Shown here piece by piece: positions 34,400 through 44,860 of a DNA stretch of 64,000 nt (position 1 is the first letter of the stretch; every line of letters begins with the position of its first letter). Source of the DNA: Tetracentron sinense (Eukaryota > Streptophyta > Magnoliopsida > Trochodendrales > Trochodendraceae); contig CM026574.1 of assembly GCA_015143295.1 (NCBI GenBank), forward strand, positions 10,356,938 through 10,420,937, read 5' to 3'. Under the pieces are notes generated by a model. The model saw only the letters and a program-made list of their open reading frames with translations. It made no database searches and was not told the origin of the DNA. Position numbers and translations under genes: made by a program.

Positions 34400-35200
34400 T
34401 GTATAACCCTAAAATTTATTACTTTACGCAAAGGTCCTTACACACTTGTAAAATTATATAAAGAGCCTAAAATCATTAAAAAGCCCTATACATTTAAATT
34501 GGGCCTAATGACAAGGCATGAGCCTCTTATGGCTCGGGTCTGGGCACGAAGTAGAAAGCCCATAAACTCGAAACCCAAGTCCAAATCTAAATGGGTCACA
34601 CACTCGATACATGGGTCGATCCATCAACACAAAAAACCTAATTGTGGACTCAATACCCAAGAAGATGGGTGGGGCCCATCAAAATGTCCTAAGTCCCTTA
34701 AACCACTAAATAAAGTAGGACTCTTGGAATCCTTATCTTTAAATGGGTGAGGCTTATCAAAATCTCTTAAGTCCCTTAAACCACTAAATGGAGTGGGACT
34801 CTTGAAATCCTTATCTCTAAAAGTCTATAAATAAGACCAAAAGCTAGAGATTTGGAGGATTCAGAAATTCATAGAGAAATTCAGAAGAAGCCAAAGAAGA
34901 GAACTCAGAAGCATTCTCTAACCTTCAAAGAAAAGAAATCAAATCATTTCAGAGAAGACAAAGCTGCAAAGAAGTCAGTTCTCCCCCAGAATCACTTTCT
35001 AGCCGATCAAGCGCGAAGCCCGGAAGAAAGAAAAAGCTACATCAACACCTTCAAAGAAGATTGAGAGCACGCCTTGGCCCTTATCTTCTACTTTAGAAAT
35101 TTCTGATTGTTAATCAGAGGATTCTTGAGAGTTGTACCAAACTGAAAATAAATAAATATTTTGTTCATCATTATTTCATCCACAAAATTTTGTGTCGACA
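34400..35200 (+). repeat. Gypsy 3' LTR
   Basis: Pairs with 23397-24198 at about 98% identity by eye; ends 'ttttgtgtcgaca' followed by AGTAC. Confidence 0.95.
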
Positions 35201-35205
35201 AGTAC

Positions 35206-36210
35206 AAAACTGTGATTCTGTTTCTTCCTGTGGCAGACTAAGCCATTAAAATTAAGATGAAGTAAGCAAGAGCAAGCCTCCCATTTGTTTCAATTGGTTA
35301 ATTTCCTCTTTTGCTTCTTTTAGAAGATATGGAGTTTGCCCAATATTGTGATAATTGCCTTGAATGAATTTTCTGCACATCATATTATATACCGTCATAG
35401 TTTGAAAACTCGGCAAGTCATTGGCCAAGTTATTCGACTTAATTGAGTTAATCATAATTTTTAGGTTTAAGGCTGTAAAATCAGTGTATTTTGAGTTTTT
35501 TTAACCTAGACTTTTTAATTTATATCATATCTATATTCCGAGTTAGACCGAGTCGAGTTTTTTTCGAATTTTCCAAATTACTCGACCCGGCTAACTTTTG
35601 AGTCGAGTAGAGTTATTGGGTTTTTGAACCATGAGTGCAACATTTATTGCCTTTACCCATAATGGCATAATGTCATAAATATAGATTTGATCAACTAAAA
35701 ACTATATGCTTGGTTGGTGGTAGCTTGTTATGGGGAGGGCCACGTTTGAATGTTTCTTGCTATTGTTTCACTCTTGATCTGTAATTCCTCTTTATTCTTT
35801 GAAATGAATAAAATATCTTTGTTACCTTTAAAAATAAAAAATAATACAAGAACATGCTTGTACAACTTGTCACAATGCTACGGATTTCAAACAGATTATA
35901 CATCATTAGCAATTCCGCTTAAAGTTAAAATAGCATATCTTTTGCTTCTTTTTCCTAACAGTGATCACTTTCAGGTTTTGATGTAGGTGGAGAAAGATCC
36001 CAACACGTTAATAATTGAAAAGTACGTCTGTTTTTATAAGGACTTGGATGATTTAGTGGAAATAATCAGAAACTAAGGTCTACACAGAACAAGGGGTGAC
36101 ATTTTCTATCTCTAATTGCTTTTTATAATACAATTCTATGATTACCAACCAAAGAAAAGGGATATGGATTTTTCTCAGTACAAATTGTCCCAATCTCAGG
36201 TTCGGCATAT
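35206..36210. other. Intergenic stretch with a possible MITE
   Basis: At 35397-35636 the ends 'catagtttgaaaactcg' and, reversed, 'tcatggttcaaaaaccc' form a weak inverted repeat around 'gagtcgag' motifs, suggesting an old hAT-like MITE. Around 35720-35840 the sequence resembles a LINE 3' tail. No gene is seen. Confidence 0.4.
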
Positions 36211-36224
36211 TAAAAAGATAAACA

Positions 36225-36406
36225 CACCCCCACCACTTGCTCGAGTGGTAGGGGTGTGGCCTGCCATGGGTGGAGGTCTGGGAATCTAATCCCACCAGGG
36301 GTAAGGGTCGCAAGAGCCTTAATGCCCCAACTAACTACTGACCAGCTACTTTACTGATGTAGGTAAATGATATCTGCCCCAGTGGGGCCCTCAAAAAAGG
36401 AAAAAA
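36225..36406 (+). mobile_element. tRNA-derived SINE, family S1, plus strand
   Basis: A-box-like 'ttgctcgagtggtagggg' and B-box-like 'ggtctgggaatctaatccc', then the body with 'tgatgtaggtaaatgat' and an A-rich tail. Target duplication taaaaagataaaca (36211-36224 and 36407-36420), exact over 14 bp. Confidence 0.9.
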
Positions 36407-36420
36407 TAAAAAGATAAACA

Positions 36421-37740
36421 TAAAATGGTGACATTTTCAGCATCTGTGAAATGAATTATTCAAGAATAAATCCAATTTACTATGTGGTCCACATAATTTG
36501 AAAGTTCCTTCTCATTTTGTTTTATCACAAATGAGACTAACTCTTGACTTTGACCCCTATCTCTTAAGCAGCCATAGAATCCTTATCCTATATATAATAA
36601 GAAATGCTAAAAACCTTAGAACCAAAAATCAGTTACGGGTTTGATTTGGGTTGGCCCAACCTGTATTCAACATGACTCGCTGCCAAGAACATGATACAAA
36701 CTTTTTGCAATATTAAAATAAAAATAGAAAGAAGAGGGAGAAGATGACATCATTAGAGGGACATCGGACCTCTTGATCTCGTCAAAGGGAAGTCAACATT
36801 TTTTGGTCTCATTCCAGAGAGATCAACACCTCCTCACAACCCTTTTTGAAGTTATTTAATTTTTTTTTCTTATTTTTTCATTCATTCATTCACCCCTTTT
36901 ATTATAGTACAAAGATAAACAGAATCCTATAGTTACTGTAACTCCCTAAGATAACTACTCCCACTATTTTGATATGTATGAGAACATCAATGAATTGGCT
37001 AACCCGGATGCGAATCTAATCAAATTGGGGTTCTTTTTTATTAGTTTGGATTGGAGACGTGTCTTACTACCTGTTCTAGATTAGGAACCCAATTGATTAT
37101 AGACTGGTTTGGTTAATGTAACAAACCAGAGAAATAACATTATAAAAATGAGAAAATGATCTAGTTTTGCTGATGTGGAGGCTTCAAGGCCACTTCGAAA
37201 GTTAAAAACATACTAACATGTTTTCTCCCTGAGACCTAAATCAAATCATAATATAATCTAATCGAATCATAAATCTAATTAGGTCCGTATTTATCTACCT
37301 TCTAAAGGAGCTTATAGAGTTTAGCTATTTGCAGTCCATTACGGATGAGTGGGTTCCACTGTCACATTATTAGGAGAAACATGATCAAGAAATGCTCAAA
37401 AGACGGCTCTCGACTTATTGAATTTCCTATTGCAAGTACTGGAACAAAAAATCTCCTGGTACTCAAAAACGTTTTCAGTTTTCTTTTTCCCTTCTAAAAC
37501 CCTAATGCAATGTGTCCCGTTAACCTGGGTTGGGTTAGCCCTTGGCTTAGTGCTAAGCCAATTAGGGTTTTACGAAGAACTGGTGAAAAGCAAAACTTTT
37601 TTGAGTGGTTGGAGATTTTCTTCATTACTTGTTAAAAATCCAGTCTAGTGGGCCCAGGACTCCAATGGTGTGTCGTGCTTGGGCCTTATCTGGCCACCCT
37701 AATTGACTACTTTTGCGTGTTAGGTGAAAAATTCTAGTGG
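36421..37740. other. Intergenic stretch, nothing recognised
   Basis: AT-rich, without coding signal or clear repeat ends. Confidence 0.45.
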
Positions 37741-38370
37741 AGATCAGTGCAAGTCCCGCCTAGCTATCCAGAGAGTGAGAGGCAGACTCAAAGCATTTTA
37801 GATGAAAATGGAAGGTTTTTATGGTCCCACCCAATGTTACCTCGTTCGTCAGTTTAGCTCGGTTCAAGTTCGGTTCGTAATTTGCAATTCGTCACTCTAG
37901 AGTGAACCCGATTTGCTAGGGGTAGGATGAGACAATTTGTTTCTCTGTTCGCAGATTCTTTAGTTTAGTTCGTTAGCTTGGTACGCTTATATAATATTAA
38001 TAAATATATATTTTAAAGTATGTAAATAAATATATTATAACTACTTATTTAAAAAAAAAACATGAAAAGATACGTTTTATGGCCAGTTCGTGAACCCAGA
38101 AATAAAATTCGGCGATCTCAAAAACAAATTTGTTGAATCCAAACAAAAAGTTCATCGAACCAAAGTTATTGGATTAGGTACAGAGTTCGCTCATTTCTAC
38201 GAATCCAAACGAACCAAACCGTGAACTTGGTTTGCTTTGAACCGGTTCACGGTTCGTTCTATTAGGTAGCGAACTAGGTAACATTGGTCCCACCTAAAAT
38301 AGAGTGTGGGTCTAGCATTTACCTTTTTAAAATCTTTCTAATAGGGGCTGGAAAGTGGAATGCTTCTACT
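37741..38370 (+). repeat. Copy 1 of a direct duplication, containing a hAT MITE
   Basis: Matches about 38600-38810: 'cgcctagct', 'gagagt.a.aggcaga', 'gaaaatggaag.ttttt.tgg', 'aaatctttcta'. It contains the MITE at 37832-38286, absent from copy 2. Confidence 0.7.
37832..38286. mobile_element. hAT MITE, 455 bp, with perfect 8-bp target duplication
   Basis: Ends 'caatgttacctcgttcg' and, reversed, 'caatgttacctagttcg'. Flanked by GTCCCACC on both sides (37824-37831 and 38287-38294). The duplicate at about 38700 reads 'gtggtcccatttc' without the element. Confidence 0.92.
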
Positions 38371-38599
38371 CACGATGTTTAGGACCTATTTGGCATCAAC
38401 TCTAGTGATTCAAGTCCCTAAATTCTTAGAATAAATTGTGTTGAAAACTCAGATTGACACCATTCAATAAGAATCTATTTTGAATAATAGAAATATCAAA
38501 ATTGTATTTAGATGAAAAAAAACCAAGATGATCCTAGACTAGATTAGGGAATAGAAAATCACTCAATGAGAGATTCCAAACGGTCTCTAGGGATCAAGT

Positions 38600-38810
38600 T
38601 GGAAGTAATGTCGCCTAGCTCGCTGGAGAGTAATAGGCAGAGTTGCGTTGTCACTCTCCAAAGTCCAAAGTGAAAACATTTCAGAGGAAAATGGAAGCTT
38701 TTTTGTGGTCCCATTTCACTTGTGAGGGGAGTGAGTGGGCCTGGGCCTTCCTTTTCTAATTAAAAATCTTTCTAGAGGGTCCGGAATTGTATTACACTTC
38801 TACTCTCCTC
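38600..38810 (+). repeat. Copy 2 of the direct duplication (empty site)
   Basis: Counterpart of 37741-38370 without the MITE. Not coding. Confidence 0.68.
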
Positions 38811-39160
38811 ACAGTGCTCACTTCTCTTTCATTTGGTTTCTTTGGTGTTATCTTTTATTTTATCAAAATATCTCTTTCTCATGTTAGGAGGAATAATCTG
38901 CTCCTCGTGAGGAGTAGATTGAGCGGCTGGCACTCACAAAGCCCGAAGTTTTAATCCTTGTGATTATATTTTTTTAATTTTTTTTATCCTAAAAACTAAG
39001 GTTATATTTTTAACTCTTAAGAGTTAATAAATTTTAACCACAGTTAAAGGGAGTTAAAAATGGACACATGGCGAGTTTTAATGGGGCGAGACACCTCAAT
39101 CCCCTCACAATATGGATTATTTTCCTTATGTTAAAACCATTCTATGATAATCTCCAACTA

Positions 39161-39755
39161 AGGTGGCGTTTGGTAACACTAATCTATTAATCTAAATAGC
39201 AGAGCTTATTTGAAAATTATGCTTATGTTTGGTAACACTGCCTAAAAATAAGTGCTTATTTGAAAATTATGCTTAGTTGGACTTTAGCTTGTTAAGTTGA
39301 AGGTTAATTGCATGTCTACATTTTAGGGGTAAAAACCTCTACTTTAAAAAATATCTATGGAGTTACTTTTTAAAGAAGTGCTTTTTACCACTATAATCTC
39401 TAAAATGTAGATATGCAATTAACCTTCAACTTAAAAATCTAAAGTCTGACTGAGCATAATTTTCAAATAAGCACTTCTTTTTAGACTAGTGTTAACAAAC
39501 GCTACCTTCGTTGGACTTTAGATTGATAAGTTGAAGGTTAATTGAATGTCTAGATATTTTTGAAGTAGAGATTTTAGTGGTAAAACCTGTACTTTAAAAA
39601 GTAGCTCATTCATTTTTTTTTTCTTTAGAGGTAAAACTCGTACTTCAAAAAGATGTAAACATCTAATTAACCTTCAACTTAACAATCTAAAGTCCAACTA
39701 AGCATAATTTTCCAATAAGTTCTACCTATTTAGATTAGTGTTACCAAATGCTACC
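39161..39755. mobile_element. Composite of two related MITEs
   Basis: Outer ends 'ggtggcgtttggtaacacta' and, reversed, 'ggtagcatttggtaacacta'. A third, internal end ('gtgttaacaaacgctacc') lies at about 39490-39506, so two elements of about 346 and 249 bp are joined. Both share 'aagttgaaggttaatt' and 'ggactttag'. Confidence 0.78.
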
Positions 39756-40067
39756 TAAAGCTAAAGTCTCTATTTTTTTCTTCAAAATTGAGAGCTCCCA
39801 AAAATTTCTCGTAGTACTTTTTCAAAGTGCAACTCTAACAACACTCTCCATTTCTTCCCTATTTCTTCTCACTCGAGTATTCACAGGCTTTTAATAGTCT
39901 TTATTAAAAAAATACTAATAATAAATTGAATGGTGAGTGTCAGATTTGGCAAGCGAAAACCCTTTACCTAAAATTTTGATTCCCTTTGGCGAGCATGTTG
40001 GAGCGTTGTGGAAACCCTTCACGCTCCCTAAACTGGCGAAGGGAGCTAGTTTAGGGTGGTGTTAGAG

Positions 40068-40618
40068 ATGCTTAGGCAATGGATTTATCTGGAAGATGCC
40101 CAAGTATGCACCATGGCATTGCCTGTTTGCCAATGCGTGGAAGGGGGGTTAAACCAAGTAGGTGATAGCATGCATGTACACATACCATTGGGTGGTACAC
40201 ACCCACCTCCCCCGATCACCATATGTTCTTTTAAAACTCCTATTAATTGTGGTTAAGATTCACTCACCTCTAGGGTTCAATAATTTTTTTAGAAATATAT
40301 TTTTTTTTATAAAATAACATTGGTTATGATTCACTCGCTCAAGTGGTTACCTTTTAAAAATATTTTTTTTAAAAAAACTAAGGTTAGATTATTGAACCAT
40401 AGGGTTAAGTGAATTTTTAACCACAGTTAATTAGAGTCGAAGACGACATGTGGCGATCTAAGAGGTGGGTGCGTACCGCCTAACGTTATGTGCACATGTG
40501 TGCTATCACCTCCCTAGTTTAACCCTTTACCACAGGTTGGTCAAAGAGGCTTTGCTCGACACCATGTGTAATATTTGGGCATCTGCCAGAGGAAATCCAT
40601 TGCCCCAATCTAATTGTT
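40068..40618. mobile_element. Long-TIR foldback MITE, about 550 bp
   Basis: The two halves are inverted copies of about 260 bp: 'ggcaatggatt...gcccaa', 'ggtgatagca.....tgtacacata', 'attaa.tgtggtta' and 'ggttcaataat' occur on the left and, reversed, on the right. The centre is an A/T tract at 40283-40375. Confidence 0.82.
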
Positions 40619-41094
40619 TTGACTTGGCATGTCAGCATTAAACAAAAAAAAAAAAAAAAGCTCCTAGGGTTGCTCTATCTAGTGTTTTGAAAATCGGACT
40701 GACCCGGATTGAACCGGTAAAATTAGAACCGACAAATCAATGGGTTCCTAAAATCATTAAAATCGAACTATTTTAAAATTTGCTTTTAAATAGGAGATCA
40801 GAAGAATCGGTGATATCACTAGGAAACTGTAAGAAATGACAAAAAAATAACGAAAAAATATATTTTAAAGGTAAAGGCCACAGTTCAGCTAGGTCGGTTG
40901 AATATGTCGAACCGTGAACTTGAGACCCAACTGGTTCGACCTTCAGTTCTGTTAAGGAAACACTGCCCTATAGTTTACCTAGAGAGGATCTGAACCCTAG
41001 ACCTGCCCAGGTGGGGGATACTTTTAATCATCCCTGGTGTTTGCTAGTGACCGACTATATATAAGATCGAATCACAGCCAATTGCAATTGAACT
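40619..41094. other. Intergenic stretch with a possible MITE remnant
   Basis: 'gtgttttgaaaatcggactg' near 40682 and 'cctaacagaactgaa'-like sequence near 40950 suggest an old inverted-repeat element around 'gaaccg' motifs; the borders are not defensible. No gene is seen. Confidence 0.35.
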
Positions 41095-41105
41095 AAGGGA
41101 GAGTT

Positions 41106-41254
41106 TTTTTTTTTTTTTTTTTGGGTATGCTCTAATAATTTATCTAACTATGTCAGGCGGTTAGGAGGTCGGGGTTAGGAGGCCAGCATGGTTAGCACTC
41201 ATGGTGGGCATCAACAGCCACACCAAAGACTCGAACATGAGTCTCCACTCCCCA
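41106..41254 (-). mobile_element. tRNA-derived SINE, family S2, minus strand
   Basis: Reading the minus strand: B-box-like 'tgttcgagtct', then the body, then an A tail (poly-T on the plus strand at 41106-41122). Target duplication aagggagagtt on both sides (41095-41105 and 41255-41265). Confidence 0.82.
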
Positions 41255-41265
41255 AAGGGAGAGTT

Positions 41266-41676
41266 CAATCGCACACACATGCCAACATGTGTTCCTTTGT
41301 CATTCTTGTAATTTTCACCATTCTATCTAATAAACAGGTAGGGGTTTTCCAAAAACCCCGTCTCTATTAGGCGGCAAAAAAAACTCTCCACGAATCCACC
41401 TTCTCTAGATCTAAATAACCAGAACGAGAGCGTCAAATTTCAATTTAGGATAGGGTCGAGAGTTCCTTTGATATGTATATATATTCTTATGTATACTTAA
41501 ATGGTTCTTTGCTTGTAGATGCAAATATGTCATTTTTATTTTCTAAACTATAAGAAAGAATTGATAAAATTATTTATTTAAATTTATGGTCAAAATAAAC
41601 AAAATTACTTACTAGTTTAAATGTATCATTCTAAATTCAATCATAAAATTACTAATAATTAACAAATTTTAGGAGT
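41266..41676. other. Intergenic stretch, nothing recognised
   Basis: AT-rich. A stretch near 41390-41460 ('agggtcgagagt', 'agagcgtcaaattt') recurs inverted at about 47390-47445, so it probably belongs to a dispersed repeat. Confidence 0.45.
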
Positions 41677-42135
41677 GTGTTCGTTTGGAGGATAAATTGG
41701 TGAGAGAAAGAGAAAGTAGAGTAAAAGAAATGTAGGGTTTCTCTTGTTTGTTTGGTTTGAGAGAAAAGTAAGAGGAGAAAATTTATGTTTTTCCAAAATT
41801 ACCCCTTACAATTTTTAAAGAATACTTTGGGTGAAACTTTTTTTTTTGGGCTCCACAGGGCTAGAAATCATTTACCTACATCATAGAGTCAGCCTGTTAG
41901 AAGTTAGCTGGGGCAATACAGGAGTTGCAACTCTTACCCCTCGGGAGGGGGGGGGTAGATCACCAATCCTCCTTGGGAGGCCACGGTGAAACTTGAGAGG
42001 GTAGAAGTCTACTTTCTTCCACTATTTCAATAGGTGAAAGTGTGAGACTATAGTGATAAACGTGTATCGCGAAACCCCCATTTTCTTGCAATCAAACAGA
42101 ACTTACTTTCCTCCGCTTACCCTCCAAATGAACAC
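41677..42135. mobile_element. MITE with a nested SINE
   Basis: Ends 'gtgttcgtttggagg' and, reversed, 'gtgttcatttggagg'. The SINE at 41840-41984 lies inside, so without it the MITE is about 300 bp. Confidence 0.75.
41840..41984 (-). mobile_element. tRNA-derived SINE, family S1, minus strand
   Basis: The same family as 36225-36406 ('tgatgtaggtaaatgat', 'gccccagctaact'-like). Target duplication ggtgaaactt (41830-41839 and 41985-41994), exact. Confidence 0.88.
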
Positions 42136-42723
42136 AACTCGAAGAATCTTATACCTTACAAAATATATATATGATCATTTGTAGCAGGTAATTGAGAGGA
42201 TTGGTTCGGGACTAACAAGAAGATCACATAATAGTTGAGAGGATTGGCTCGGGACTAACAAGATCACATAATAGGGGTCTTGTCAGTTGCTATAGACCAC
42301 TACGAAGAATTATTTGTACGTACAGAGAAAAGCCTGAATTGCCATCATAATTCCTCTTCCATGAATTTCAGCTTCTAAAGTGTTAGAAGACCATAATTGA
42401 GTAGGACCCGACCTATTCTCAAGTGTGTGTTAGAAGAAGACTACCATTGGTGGGGACCTGACCTCTCTGTTTCTTCCTCCCCAATACATCCCCTCTAAGA
42501 CGCAAAACAGGTTTATTTATCCATGTCTACATACCAAGACTGACTCTCAGTGTCCCTTAAAACTTTTTAAGTTTTAACTCTCTCTCTCTATATATATATA
42601 TATATCTCTTGCTTTCGCTCGTACAATTTTGCGGAATCTTAATTCTACATGGCCGGGCAACCAACGAGCTCTTGCTTCGATGTCAGTGTGCCCTCCTTTC
42701 GCGGGGGGGGGGGGGGGGGGGCG
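42136..42723. other. Intergenic stretch with low-complexity tracts
   Basis: Contains a direct repeat 'gagaggattggctcgggact' (42190 and 42238), a CT/TA tract at about 42580-42606 and a G run at 42702-42720. No gene is supported, although a short ATG-led open stretch starts at 42649. Confidence 0.5.
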
Positions 42724-42733
42724 GGTCCGAGTC

Positions 42734-42843
42734 TTTTTTTTTTGGTAATAATTAAGCTATATCATTTATGTATCTATATTAAGGGTCAGGGATCGAACAC
42801 GAGGGAGATACACTACCACTGGGACAACCCCAGGCGTGTTTTA
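42734..42843 (-). mobile_element. tRNA-derived SINE, family S3, minus strand
   Basis: Minus strand: A-box-like 'tgtcccagtggtagtg', B-box-like 'gttcgatccc', then a short AT-rich body and A tail. Target duplication ggtccgagtc against ggtctgagtc (42724-42733 and 42844-42853). The head matches the SINE at 55463. Confidence 0.87.
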
Positions 42844-42882
42844 GGTCTGAGTCTGAAAGGGGTTGTTCATATGACCTTTATG

Positions 42883-43024
42883 CTATGTTTGGTTGCCGAG
42901 AAAATTAGTGAAAACATGAAAAAGAAAAGAAAATTTTGGATTTCTAATACAATTTCTAGCTGTGTTTTGTCCAAATTCTTTTCTTTTCCATGTTTTTACT
43001 TATTTTCTCGGCAACCAAACATAG
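42883..43024. mobile_element. Small near-perfect hairpin MITE, 142 bp
   Basis: Ends 'ctatgtttggttgccgagaa' and the same sequence reversed; about 55 bp per arm pair with few mismatches. Confidence 0.85.
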
Positions 43025-43142
43025 GGTTAGCGTTAACCCACTAATCTCCTTTCATGTGGGTGGTCTTGGTTCGAGTCTGGAAAGTGGCGGTTGTTATGTG
43101 CTTTAATATGATAGAGGCCTCTATGGGAATTTCTTGTAGAAT

Positions 43143-43231
43143 TCAAGAGTGCAACACGTATTTACTTGTATATGGCATTTTCGGTCAAGAGAGTGCAACA
43201 CGTATTTACTTGTATAGGGCATTCTTGGTGA
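43143..43231 (+). repeat. Two-copy tandem repeat, about 45-bp period
   Basis: 'gagtgcaacacgtatttact' occurs twice, each followed by 'tgtat..ggcatt.t.ggt'. Confidence 0.88.
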
Positions 43232-43503
43232 GATCGGTTATGTGTAACTCTGCACACAGATCTTGTGTGCTCCTTACCAAATGATGCCGTGTACGTCCCC
43301 AAATTTCCACCAAGTGAGATAGAAAGCAAAGGGAAAAGAAAAGAAAGAGAAGAAGATTTCCCTGTTGGTTGACGTCTCTCACCTAGTTTCCTTTCTTATT
43401 TGTTAGAAAGGAAATGGATGGAGGTTGATGGGGTCAATCTCACTTGGCCATGGATAGATGTTTTAGGGACACATAAGATCTGTGTGCAGAGTTGCACACT
43501 CAA
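43225..43503. mobile_element. MITE with 40-bp terminal inverted repeats
   Basis: Left 'gtaactctgcacacagatct' and right, reversed, 'gcaactctgcacacagatct', continuing 'tgtgtgctcc/tatgtgtccc'. The inner inverted pair 'caccaagtgagat' and 'atctcacttgg' extends the symmetry. Confidence 0.75.
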
Positions 43504-43683
43504 AACGATCTCATTCTCAGTGGTGTTTCTATTGCATATTGCGTTCCTCCAAAAATATCAGGATAGGTAATCACAGTTCCCGTTGATTTTATGAGGAATC
43601 CTTGTAGAGGCTTGTATGAAAAATATGGACTCAAAAAAATGTAAATGATCTCATTTGCTTTTGGAAACGAAAGTGATGAAAAA

Positions 43684-43709
43684 CTCTCGATAGTACCTAC
43701 TATCGAGAG
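43684..43709. repeat. Perfect 12-bp-stem palindrome
   Basis: 'ctctcgatagta', spacer 'cc', then the exact reverse complement. Confidence 0.9.
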
Positions 43710-44860
43710 CAGCCTTTAAGGATTTAACATCCAATGGCTCCTTGTCTACGCATGTTAAATGATGGCCCCACCTAATGCTTGAAACCATTAGATCTTGAAT
43801 CCAATGATCCAACTCTCAAAAATGAGAGGAATACTATAGAGAGTTTTAATTCACTTCCCTTTCGAAATTGAGAGGAAATGTGATCGAGGGAGAGTGCTTA
43901 GTATCACTTGGATGTGCAAAAGTTTCTGTGCCTTGCGAGACACGTATAAAAATGGTGCATTTTTTGGTTTTTGGAAATTGCTAAAAGAGGCGTGCTATGA
44001 GTCTCAGCCAAAAATCAGGTGTTGATTTTGATGTTGACTTTTCTGCGGATGCCAGAGGCTGGGCCTTGAGTATACCCTTGCATACGACATGAGGCGTGAT
44101 AAAGGGGAGAAGTTATTTTCAATTTTTTCCCCTGATTTTGACTTCTCCGACTTTTGATTTTTCTCCCCTTTATCTCACCACATGTCAGATGCAGAGGTTG
44201 TGCACTGAGGCCCAACCTTGGGCCTTTTTTCGGGGTTGAATACACGGCACAAATAAAAGATATTGTCGTCAAACGTGTGAAGTTTGGTTTCCTAGGGATA
44301 ACAATGAAAGCCTCCCAATTCTTGTCTAAACTCTTAACCACAAATCTCCTATCCCTTCTCCCCCAAACCTCTCATTTCATGATAAATGTTAGCGATGGGT
44401 TTTCCTCCTTCTAGCTCTCTTACCCTTTCTCGCCTCACTACATTCATGCTCACTCTCCTCAACCGCTTGCTTTAACCTAATCTTGGTTTTTAGAAAAAAA
44501 CTTATTACTCTATGTAAGAATCTTTTGCTCTTCGGATTAATATTTTTTAATATTAAAAAAAAAAAAAACCAATTTTAGACTGTTGAACCTTAAGAATTAG
44601 TGAATGTTAACCACAGTTAATAAGGATTTACAGGGATAAGTGTTGACTTGTGGGTGCAATTGAACTCTCTCTGAGTTCAATTGCAATTGGCTGTGATTGG
44701 ATCTCCTAAAACATCAAGTTAAAAGCAGGTAAATTACCGGAAAGCCACTCGCCCAACAAGGCAACAACCCTTTAAAGTTTCAACACCCCCATTTTCAAAA
44801 ATCTCTCATTGAAATCAACCTTTTGGATCCTGAGAAAAGAAGAAGAAAAAGGAAGAAACA
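43710..44860. other. PAD4 upstream region with repeat remnants
   Basis: Contains an inverted-repeat element at about 44045-44225 ('ataaaggggagaa' and its reverse, 'gggcc' ends) and a MITE core with TTAACCACAGTTAA at 44607-44620. The PAD4 promoter and 5' UTR should lie in the last few hundred bases, but no TATA box is convincing. Confidence 0.5.

Larger units (their letters stand above)
23397..35200 (+). mobile_element. Ty3/gypsy LTR retrotransposon, Tat-type, broken, recent
   Basis: 11.8 kb, with LTRs of 802 and 801 bp and a perfect 5-bp target duplication AGTAC (23392-23396 and 35201-35205). Order: LTR, PBS-like 'tttttggcatgcccgatggg', gag, protease, RT, RNase H, a second RNase H of archaeal type, integrase, a long non-coding 3' region, polypurine-like 'cttgagggggcaattt', LTR. 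The extra RNase H between RNase H and integrase marks the Tat lineage. The frame is interrupted about seven times, so it is a fossil, though structurally whole. By eye the LTRs differ at about 17 positions (about 2%), which points to roughly one million years or less at common plant rates (rough inference). Confidence 0.95.

Noticed and set aside
36225-36320. tRNA-like promoter boxes that could suggest tRNA genes (also at 41840, 42734 and 55463)
   Set aside because: No cloverleaf can be drawn; each is followed by a SINE body, an A-rich tail and a target duplication.
42649-43044. Plus-strand open stretch of 131 codons
   Set aside because: It runs through a G run, a SINE and a MITE, so it cannot be a conserved gene.
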